Source: JACKOD01 sp041591635 | GTDB lineage: Bacteria > Pseudomonadota > Gammaproteobacteria > Pseudomonadales > Oleiphilaceae | NCBI GenBank assembly: GCA_041591635.1 | Contig: JBFHRO010000072.1 | Coordinates: 1-14,433 of the forward strand | Length of the DNA: 14,433 bases | Direction of reading: 5' to 3' | Shown: piece after piece, positions 1 through 6,321 of the stretch | How the letters are laid out: each line of letters begins with the position of its first letter | How positions within the stretch are numbered: the stretch's first letter is position 1 | Position numbers and translations under genes: made by a program | The notes under the pieces: generated by a model | Told to the model about the DNA's origin: nothing | The model's database searches: none | Seen by the model: the letters and a program-made list of their open reading frames with translations, nothing else

Positions 1-1
1 A

Positions 2-1171
2 CACCATCCCGACCCGTTCAAGGCAGACAAGGTGAAATTCACTATTGATGCCAAGGGGATGAGCAAGCATGCCGATAAGTTGACACCGGGTCTTAAAGCG
101 CTGTTTGAAACTTATCCAGCCTCTTTCACCATGCCCGTATACGAAACACGTCGAACCCACGCCACGCCTGACTTCGTCGTCAAGAATACCATAGCCAACG
201 CAGAAACCGCCGAACTGACCAAAGGCGGCAGCGGTATCAAGGGCGCCTACGGTGGCATTCCTTTCCCCATTTTGTCGGGTACCAACGAAGAAATGGCCTT
301 GCAGGCAATCTGGAACCACATGGTTCGCTGGCGTGGCATTTTCATGACTCGCCGCACCTCGGAAGTCAACGTGCAACGCAATGGCGAGTTTCAACCTGTG
401 ACCTCGCAGCAAGAAGTCTTTTTCAACTTTTACAACCCTAACGGCAGCGAAAAAACCCTCGAGAACGTGCTGTTTTACTACCTTTCTTTCATCATCGAGC
501 CAGCGCGCCTGGCCGGCGGCGCAGTGTTGATTCACGAAACCCTGGATCAGTTGACCCAGCCGCGCGAAGCCTGGGGTTATAACTCCGGACAAAGGCGGGT
601 TCGCCGAGCGCCTAACCTGGCCTACGATTCGCCCATCGCGGCGGCGGACAACCTGCGCACGGCTGACGACACCGATATGTACAACGGCTCGCCCGACAGA
701 TACAGCTGGTCCTACAAGGGGCTGAAGGAAATGTATATTCCCTATAACAGCTATGCCATCAGCCAGGGCGGATTGCCCTATAAGAGCCTGCTGGGGGTTT
801 CCCACATCGAACCCCAGTACACGCGTTGGGAGTTGCACCGGGTGCATGTGGTTGAAGCGAACCTGAAAAAAGGTGAGCGCCATATTTACAAGAAGCGCGT
901 TTTTTACATTGATGAAGACAGCTGGAGCATTGCCCTGGTTGATCAGTACGATGCCCGTGGCGAACTCTGGCGCATCAGCATGGCGTTCCTGAAGAACTTC
1001 TATGAATTGCCTGTTACCTGGAGTGCCGTGGATGTTTACTACGATCTGCAGGCGCGACGCTATCACCTGCAGGGACTGGATTCAGAGCAGCGTGAAACCC
1101 GCATTTTTGAGAACAAGGATCCTGGTGATCGCTATTTCAAACCACAGTCATTACGCCGCAGAGGCCATTAA
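2..1171 (+). CDS. DUF1329 family envelope protein, 5' end cut by window
   Basis: The reading frame is open to the left edge; a GTG at 32 is internal, because the codons before it read HHPDPFKADK, which continues the domain. The visible 389 residues match my recollection of DUF1329 proteins, which are usually about 450 residues with an N-terminal signal peptide, so roughly the first 60 residues are missing. Recognisable features are the segment MPVYETRRTHATPDFV, the aromatic-rich GVSHIEPQYTRWELHRVHVVEA region, a run of short beta-type stretches (KKRVFYIDEDSW, ALVDQYDARGELW), and the C-terminal YFKPQSLRRRGH tail. The family is predicted to have a LolA/LolB-like fold (an open beta-barrel that can hold a lipid) and is commonly encoded beside a DUF1302 outer-membrane protein. 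DUF1302 would be expected just upstream, outside this window. Its biochemical role is unproven. The following genes (YCF48 propeller, RND exporter) suggest work in the same envelope pathway. Confidence 0.88.
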   Translation, partial: HHPDPFKADKVKFTIDAKGMSKHADKLTPGLKALFETYPASFTMPVYETRRTHATPDFVVKNTIANAETAELTKGGSGIKGAYGGIPFPILSGTNEEMALQAIWNHMVRWRGIFMTRRTSEVNVQRNGEFQPVTSQQEVFFNFYNPNGSEKTLENVLFYYLSFIIEPARLAGGAVLIHETLDQLTQPREAWGYNSGQRRVRRAPNLAYDSPIAAADNLRTADDTDMYNGSPDRYSWSYKGLKEMYIPYNSYAISQGGLPYKSLLGVSHIEPQYTRWELHRVHVVEANLKKGERHIYKKRVFYIDEDSWSIALVDQYDARGELWRISMAFLKNFYELPVTWSAVDVYYDLQARRYHLQGLDSEQRETRIFENKDPGDRYFKPQSLRRRGH

Positions 1172-1200
1172 GTGTCACTGTCGTTTTGGCTGACTATGTT

Positions 1201-1272
1201 CCGCCACTGGCTTGCGGGCTCGTGGTGGACGCACTGATAGCAGATTTTGAGCTGCTGCCAGTTTGGCATTTT
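1201..1272 (+). other. Intergenic hairpins between DUF1329 gene and YCF48 gene
   Basis: The 128-nt gap holds two inverted repeats. CCGCCAC (1201-1207) can pair with GTGGTGG (1222-1228) with one G-U pair and a 14-nt loop. TGCCA (1256-1260) pairs with TGGCA (1264-1268) around a 3-nt loop and is followed directly by TTTTG. The second resembles a weak intrinsic terminator and could reduce readthrough into the downstream gene; the first lacks a T tract and may be an mRNA-stability element. No convincing promoter is visible, so the three left-hand genes are probably still co-transcribed. Confidence 0.35.
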
Positions 1273-1299
1273 GAACTGAAGTAAAAAAGGACCGGTCTT

Positions 1300-2439
1300 A
1301 TGAGACAAGGTGTAAGAAAGTTTGCCATAGGTTTGTCTGCATGTGCGGCGTTGCTGGCAGGGACACTAGCTTCCGCGTCTGCATTGCAGGATGTACTGGA
1401 AACGAAGTCCTATCCCACCGATAAAGCCGTTAGTTCGGTTTTGCTGGATGTGGTGAAAGCAGGCAATCGTTTGGTGGCGGTTGGAGAGCGAGGACACATC
1501 ATTTTTTCTGACGACAATGGGCAGTCATGGCGGCAGGCTGCCGTTCCCGTTTCCATTTTGTTGACGGCCGTTCATTTTCCGACGCCAAGCCATGGCTGGG
1601 CGGTAGGCCATGGCGGGGTGATTCTGCATTCGTCAGATGGCGGTGCAAGCTGGGTTAAGCAGTTCGACGGCAATACGGCCAACGATGTGGTGATCGGTGC
1701 CGCTCAGCGCAATGTGGCCGCACTTGAAAAAGCGCTGGAAACCGCTTCTGAATCGGAAGTCAGCAGTCTGGAAGCAAAGCTGGATGAGGCCAATTTCGCG
1801 CTGGATGATGCCAAGGCGGATTCTGAAGCCGGTGCCAGCAAACCGCTTCTGGATGTTTGGTTCAAGAATGCCAAAGAAGGATTTGCTGTGGGTGCCTACG
1901 GGTTTTTCTTCTCGACCAGTGATGGTGGTGCCAGCTGGGACAATGCCGCACCGCGCATGTCCAACCCCGACAGGTTTCATCTCAATGCCATAAACCAGGT
2001 GACAGGCGGCGCTATTTTTATTGCCGGAGAAGCGGGCGTTCTGTATCGCTCGGTTGACGGTGGCTCAACCTGGGAGACGCTGGAAAGCCCGTATGAAGGA
2101 TCGCTGTTTGGCGTATCGGGTACCGGCAATGTCAATGAAGTAACCGTTTATGGCCTGCGGGGTCATTTGTTCAAGTCGTCCGATAACGGGGACAGTTGGC
2201 GCCAGATCAACTCAGGTACCGAGTCTTCATTAATGGGAGCCTTTTCGTCGAATGACGGTTCGGTGTATGTCATAGGTAATTCGGGCACCGTGTTGATCAG
2301 CAGTAACGCCGGGGAAGCATTCAAGTCCCGAGTCAGGGATGATCGTGTAAGCCTGATGGCGGGTGTGATCCTTGAAAGCAACAAACTGCTCCTGGTAGGG
2401 GAGAACGGCGCGGTCTTTGCCGATGGGCAAGGGCGCTAG
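1300..2439 (+). CDS. Secreted YCF48-related beta-propeller (BNR-repeat) protein
   Basis: A 379-residue protein with a clear Sec signal peptide (basic MRQGVRK, hydrophobic stretch 8-22, likely cleavage after ASASA near residue 28), so it should be periplasmic. At least five Asp-box/BNR motifs of the S-x-D-x-G-x-x-W type are visible, at residues 70-77, 111-118, 206-213, 251-258 and 293-300, with a degenerate one near 334-341. This marks a propeller of the YCF48/photosystem II assembly factor-like superfamily. Between blades two and three (about 127-180) lies a charged, Ala/Glu/Leu-rich stretch predicted to be helical, possibly a coiled-coil arm. Plant and cyanobacterial YCF48 assists photosystem assembly. 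In non-photosynthetic bacteria the family has no assigned reaction, and position next to an RND exporter suggests a structural or assembly role for that pump. The start is supported by AAGGA at 1287-1291, eight bases upstream. The gene lies 64 nt before the transporter. Confidence 0.85.
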   Translation: MRQGVRKFAIGLSACAALLAGTLASASALQDVLETKSYPTDKAVSSVLLDVVKAGNRLVAVGERGHIIFSDDNGQSWRQAAVPVSILLTAVHFPTPSHGWAVGHGGVILHSSDGGASWVKQFDGNTANDVVIGAAQRNVAALEKALETASESEVSSLEAKLDEANFALDDAKADSEAGASKPLLDVWFKNAKEGFAVGAYGFFFSTSDGGASWDNAAPRMSNPDRFHLNAINQVTGGAIFIAGEAGVLYRSVDGGSTWETLESPYEGSLFGVSGTGNVNEVTVYGLRGHLFKSSDNGDSWRQINSGTESSLMGAFSSNDGSVYVIGNSGTVLISSNAGEAFKSRVRDDRVSLMAGVILESNKLLLVGENGAVFADGQGR

Positions 2440-2503
2440 TGATAGTGACTGATAAGAAACCTATAACCATATTGAATTTAATTGCAGGGCAAGGGGACTA
2501 GTA

Positions 2504-4897
2504 ATGTCAAACCCAAAGCATGACAAGGGTGAACACTTTTTGCTCACACCTAAAGCCGAGCCGTTTCTCGAGCGTGTTATTTTCAATAACCGCTTCATTA
2601 TCCTGGTGGCCTTTTTCTTCATAACGCTGTTTTTGGTCTACAGTGCCTCAAAAATCAGGCCAGACGCCTCGTTTGAGCGACTGATTCCGCTTGAGCACCC
2701 GTTCATTATCAATATGCTCAAAAATCGGGAGGACCTTGAAAACCTGGGTAACTCGATTCGTATTGCGGTTGCCGTGAAAGAGGGTGACATTTTCGATCAG
2801 CAGTATATGGAGACCCTGCGTCTGATCACTGACGAGGTCTTTTACCTGCCCGGTGTCGATCGCTCGGGAATGAAGTCAATCTGGACACCCAACGTTCGCT
2901 GGGTGGAAGTAACGGAACAAGGCTTCCAGGGTGGCCCAGTCATTCCTGATGGTTACAATGGCTCCCGAGATAGCCTCGAGGCGTTGCGGCAGAATATTTT
3001 GAAGTCGGGGCAGGTGGGTAGTCTGGTGTCGGACAATTTCCGTTCGGCCATTATTTACGCCCCCTTGTTTGAAATTAATCCGGAAACCAATGAGCCACTG
3101 AATTACAAGGAATTCTCACGGATTCTGGAGGAAAAGGTCAGAACCAAATACCAGGAACAAAATCCTGCTGTAAGCATTCATATCATTGGTTTTGCCAAGA
3201 AAGTAGGTGATCTCATTGAAGGCATTGCGTCGATTGCGATGTTTGCAATAGTCACCATCTCCATGACGCTGATCTTTCTGGTCTGGTATTCGCGCTGTAT
3301 TATTAGTACGTTCGTACCGGTATTTACTTCGATTGTTGCGGTGTTCTGGCAGTTGGGTATTCTGCAGTTGCTGGGATATGGACTGGATCCTTATTCGGTA
3401 CTGGTGCCCTTTTTGGTGTTTGCCATTGGCATCAGTCACGGCGTGCAGATCGTCAACCAGGTGGCGCTGGAAGTCGGCAAAGGTTTTGACCCGCTGATGT
3501 CAGCGCGATTGGCGTTTCGTCAGCTCTATATTCCCGGTATGTTGGCGCTGGTGAGTGATGCCATCGGCTTTCTGACCTTGCTTTTCATTCAGATCGACGT
3601 TATTCGGGATCTGGCGGTTTCTGCCGGTGTCGGGGTGGCGGTGATTATCATCACCAACCTCGTATTGCACCCTTTGATCGTGTCTTATACCGGCATCAGC
3701 AAGAGCGGGGTGGCGCACGTCCAGAACCACAACGAGAAGGTTGATCGCAAATGGCGCATGATGTCATTTTTTGCTCACCCCAGTGTGGCACCGATCTCGG
3801 TCATGATTGCAATCTTGGGGTTTGGCGTAGGGCTTTACTACCAGAAGGATCTCAAGATCGGCGACCTGGATGCGGGCGCCCCGGAGTTGCGTGCGGACAG
3901 CCGGTATAACCTCGATAACAAGTACATTATCAGCAACTACAGCACCAGCGCCGATATTATGGTCGTGATGGTCGAAACGGCCGACGAGAAGTGCTCCAGC
4001 TACAAAGTCATGGATGCCATGAACCGTATGCAGTGGGTGCTGGAAAACACCAAAGGGGTTGAATCAACGGTTTCGCTGGTGACGGTATCAAAACACGTTA
4101 CCAAAGCATTGAACGAGGGTAATCTGAAGTGGTTCGAACTGCCCCGCAACCAGACCATTATCAACTCCTCCATTCAGCGCGCGCCTTCGGGGCTGGTGAA
4201 CACCCGCTGCAGCATGACGCCCATGCTCATTTTCCTTCAGGATCACAAGGCAGAAACCCTGTCGCACGTCGTTAATGTGATTCAGGAGTTTGCCGACAAC
4301 CACAGCAGCGACGACTATCGCTTCCTGCTGGCTGCGGGAAATGCAGGGGTTGAGGCGGCAACTAACGAAGTTATCTCCAAGGCCAAAAACGTTATGCTTG
4401 CTTGCGTCTATGCTGTAGTAAGTATTCTGTGTTTCCTTACCTTCAGATCTATTGCGGCGGTAATCTGTATCGTCACGCCTCTAGGTTTGACCTCGGTGCT
4501 CTGTGAAGCATTGATGGCGCAACTGGGAATCGGAATCAAGGTGGCGACCTTGCCGGTGATCGCCTTGGGTGTGGGAATTGGTGTCGACTATGGTATTTAT
4601 ATCTATACCAAGCTGGAGCGCCTGTTGCTGGAAGGAAAACCCTTGCAGGAGGCCTATTTCCAAACCCTGATGTCAACAGGAAAAGCGGTGAGCTTTACCG
4701 GTCTTACATTGGGCCTGGGTGTGTTTACCTGGATTTTCTCTCCGATCAAATTCCAGGCCGATATGGGTATTCTGTTGTTCTTCATGTTCATTTGGAACAT
4801 GGTCGGCGCAATTTGGCTGTTGCCAGCGATGGCCAGATTCCTGCTGCGGCCGGAGAAAATGGTCGAAAGGGCGCGCAGGGCTGCTGCCAAGGCCTGA
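2504..4897 (+). CDS. RND superfamily (MMPL/SSD-type) inner-membrane exporter
   Basis: 797 residues with the duplicated RND plan: a lone membrane helix (about 31-49), a periplasmic domain (50-238), five helices (about 242-394), a seventh helix (428-446), a second periplasmic domain (450-625) and five more helices (627-776). This is shorter than the roughly 1050-residue AcrB-type pumps and fits the MMPL/hopanoid-transporter-like group, which usually moves lipids or other hydrophobic molecules. The C-terminal half has the charged helix-10 motif GVGIGVDYGIYIY with Asp695, the likely proton-relay residue. The equivalent N-terminal motif reads AIGISHGVQ, with Ser311-His312 in place of an acidic residue. 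AAGGGGA (2491-2497) supports the start. No membrane-fusion protein or TolC-type partner is visible in the window; the preceding YCF48 and DUF1329 proteins may fill the periplasmic and outer-membrane roles. The substrate is unknown. The operon ends here at a strong terminator. Confidence 0.9.
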   Translation: MSNPKHDKGEHFLLTPKAEPFLERVIFNNRFIILVAFFFITLFLVYSASKIRPDASFERLIPLEHPFIINMLKNREDLENLGNSIRIAVAVKEGDIFDQQYMETLRLITDEVFYLPGVDRSGMKSIWTPNVRWVEVTEQGFQGGPVIPDGYNGSRDSLEALRQNILKSGQVGSLVSDNFRSAIIYAPLFEINPETNEPLNYKEFSRILEEKVRTKYQEQNPAVSIHIIGFAKKVGDLIEGIASIAMFAIVTISMTLIFLVWYSRCIISTFVPVFTSIVAVFWQLGILQLLGYGLDPYSVLVPFLVFAIGISHGVQIVNQVALEVGKGFDPLMSARLAFRQLYIPGMLALVSDAIGFLTLLFIQIDVIRDLAVSAGVGVAVIIITNLVLHPLIVSYTGISKSGVAHVQNHNEKVDRKWRMMSFFAHPSVAPISVMIAILGFGVGLYYQKDLKIGDLDAGAPELRADSRYNLDNKYIISNYSTSADIMVVMVETADEKCSSYKVMDAMNRMQWVLENTKGVESTVSLVTVSKHVTKALNEGNLKWFELPRNQTIINSSIQRAPSGLVNTRCSMTPMLIFLQDHKAETLSHVVNVIQEFADNHSSDDYRFLLAAGNAGVEAATNEVISKAKNVMLACVYAVVSILCFLTFRSIAAVICIVTPLGLTSVLCEALMAQLGIGIKVATLPVIALGVGIGVDYGIYIYTKLERLLLEGKPLQEAYFQTLMSTGKAVSFTGLTLGLGVFTWIFSPIKFQADMGILLFFMFIWNMVGAIWLLPAMARFLLRPEKMVERARRAAAKA

Positions 4898-4928
4898 TAC
4901 AGTCATCCATGATGGCTTGACAATTCTG

Positions 4929-4955
4929 AACCCGTCCTTGTGACGGGTTTTTCTT
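4929..4955 (+). terminator. Intrinsic terminator after the RND exporter gene
   Basis: AACCCGTC (4929-4936) pairs perfectly with GACGGGTT (4942-4949) around a 5-nt loop, and the stem runs into a T-rich tail (TTTCTTC). It lies 31 nt past the exporter stop codon and cleanly separates this operon from the TAXI gene. Confidence 0.88.
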
Positions 4956-5052
4956 CAATAATCATTGTGTGTACGCTGTTTTTGGGCGGGGCTTGCCTCA
5001 GACTTCCATGACTCAGTGGTAACACGAATCCAGGCTCGCAGTGCGTGCTGCG

Positions 5053-5082
5053 GTTCAGTACTATAAGGTCCAGTACTATAAA
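5053..5082 (+). repeat. 15-bp tandem duplication upstream of the TAXI gene
   Basis: Two adjacent 15-bp units, 5053-5067 and 5068-5082, share an identical 11-base core CAGTACTATAA. Each core contains TACTAT/CTATAA, which resembles a -10 element, so the duplication may have doubled a promoter -10. No good -35 sits at the right distance from either copy. The rest of the 242-nt gap (4898-5139) holds the preceding terminator and nothing else I can assign. The repeat is technically open in the TAXI frame (from a GTG at 5041) but lies before the signal peptide and is most likely untranslated. Confidence 0.6.
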
Positions 5083-5139
5083 TTGCCGATTACCGAGTAC
5101 GAAGTCGTGCTGGCGTTAAACACCAAAGCGGGGAAAATC

Positions 5140-6126
5140 ATGGCATCTAAAATGAGACTAGTCACAGCGGTATTTGCAGTTTCGCTGGGATATCTGCTGA
5201 CAGGGACGGCCGTGGGGGCTCCAAAGGAGCAACGATTTATTACCATAGGTACGGGGGGGGTCACAGGGGTTTACTATCCTGCCGGTGGCGCAATTTGCCG
5301 ACTTGTCAACAAGAACCGTAAGGAGCATGGCATTCGCTGTTCGGTAGAAAGCACCGGGGGGTCCATATATAACCTCAACGCTATCCGCGAAGGCGAACTC
5401 GATATGGGGGTGGCTCAGTCTGACTGGCAGTTCCATGCAGTTAATGGAACCGCCAAATTTGCAGATGTAGGCGCCAACAAGGAATTGCGGGCACTGTTTT
5501 CGTTGCACCCCGAGATGTTTACGGTGGTTGCCAGAAAAGACGCCAACATTCACACGCTTGATGACCTTAAGGGTAAGCGGGTGAATATTGGTGATCCGGG
5601 CAGTGGTCAACGAGCCACGCTGGAAGTGCTTATGAATGAACTCGGGTGGAAAACCGATGTTTTCAAGTTGGCTTCTGAACTGAAAGCGTCGGAGCAGTCA
5701 AAAGCCCTTTGTGACAACAAAATCGACGCCATGATTTATGCTGTCGGACATCCCAATGGTGCGATAAAGGAGGCAACCACAATGTGCGATGCCTTCATCG
5801 TCACTGTGTCTGGGCCGCAGATCGAAGCAATGATCAAAAAGCACCCTTATTACAGCAAAGTGGTGGTGCCGGGCGGGCAATACAAGGGTAATGACGCCAA
5901 TGTGCCTACCTTGGGTGTGAATGCTACTTTCGTGACTTCCAGCAAGTTGTCCGATGATGTCGTGTATGAGGTGGTCAAGGCGGTGTTTGAAAACTTTGAC
6001 AGCTTTGTGCGCTTGCATCCGGCGTTTGAGCTTCTCGACAAAAACGCCATGGTGACCGATGGGCTGTCCGCTCCCTTGCATCCGGGGGCGGTACGTTATT
6101 ATCGTGAGGTCGGATTGCTCAAATAA
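5140..6126 (+). CDS. TAXI family TRAP transporter solute-binding protein
   Basis: From ATG 5140 the product is 328 residues. This start is preferred over the upstream in-frame GTG at 5041 because it puts a normal Sec signal peptide at the N-terminus (MASKMRL, hydrophobic core, cleavage likely after AVGA near residue 27) and has GGGGA at 5130-5134. A further ATG at 5152 is possible. The mature protein opens with the family hallmark FITIGTGGVTGVYYPAGGAI, followed by segments typical of TAXI binding proteins: STGGSIYNLNAI, a DMGVAQSDWQFHAVNG stretch, the DLKGKRVNIGDPGSGQRAT segment and a C-terminal LHPGAVRYYREVG tail. TAXI proteins capture substrates (glutamate, 2-oxoglutarate and other organic acids in studied cases) for fused DctQM-type TRAP permeases. 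No permease is present on either side, so it must act with one encoded elsewhere or as a sensor. A run of eight G (5253-5260) lies inside the hallmark motif. Confidence 0.9.
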   Translation: MASKMRLVTAVFAVSLGYLLTGTAVGAPKEQRFITIGTGGVTGVYYPAGGAICRLVNKNRKEHGIRCSVESTGGSIYNLNAIREGELDMGVAQSDWQFHAVNGTAKFADVGANKELRALFSLHPEMFTVVARKDANIHTLDDLKGKRVNIGDPGSGQRATLEVLMNELGWKTDVFKLASELKASEQSKALCDNKIDAMIYAVGHPNGAIKEATTMCDAFIVTVSGPQIEAMIKKHPYYSKVVVPGGQYKGNDANVPTLGVNATFVTSSKLSDDVVYEVVKAVFENFDSFVRLHPAFELLDKNAMVTDGLSAPLHPGAVRYYREVGLLK

Positions 6127-6221
6127 TTCGCAGACCAATGGTTTGCCGGCAGTCTGTGCGGCCCCTCTCTGGAGCTCTTGCATATTACGGGCTTGGCCAG
6201 TCATGTATGCGTTTTTCTGGG

Positions 6222-6250
6222 TTCAATTGTGTTTTGTTGCGTGGCATAAA
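6222..6250 (+). promoter_or_regulatory. Weak candidate promoter in the thrS leader
   Basis: TTCAAT (6222-6227) and CATAAA (6245-6250) are spaced 17 nt and match the sigma-70 hexamers at 3 and 4 of 6 positions. It is the best pair I found in the 195-nt gap (6127-6321) before thrS. The rest of that leader holds a pair of distant complementary segments, TTCGCA (6253-6258) and TGCGAA (6300-6305), enclosing a C-rich tract and ending just before the thrS ribosome-binding site; these could fold over the initiation region. Confidence 0.25.
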
Positions 6251-6321
6251 TCTTCGCAGGTTGATAAACTTCCCCCCTTTCGAAAGAAGCGCTCTTCGGT
6301 GCGAATCAACAGAGGACATGT

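Noticed and set aside
1002..1193. 63-residue frame overlapping the end of the DUF1329 gene
   Set aside because: Out-of-frame shadow of the DUF1329 coding sequence without its own ribosome-binding site or family resemblance.
5041..5139. N-terminal extension of the TAXI protein from GTG 5041
   Set aside because: It would place 33 residues, including the duplicated QYYK, ahead of a normal signal peptide, with no good ribosome-binding site. ATG 5140 is preferred.
5698..6204. 168-residue antisense reading frame over the TAXI gene
   Set aside because: Shadow of a clear family member on the other strand; composition and content are not protein-like.
6281..6310. tRNA-Thr anticodon-arm mimic in the thrS leader
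   Set aside because: A GGT triplet occurs near a small GAAG/CTTC stem, but it is not in a 7-base loop after a U, so the resemblance is not convincing.
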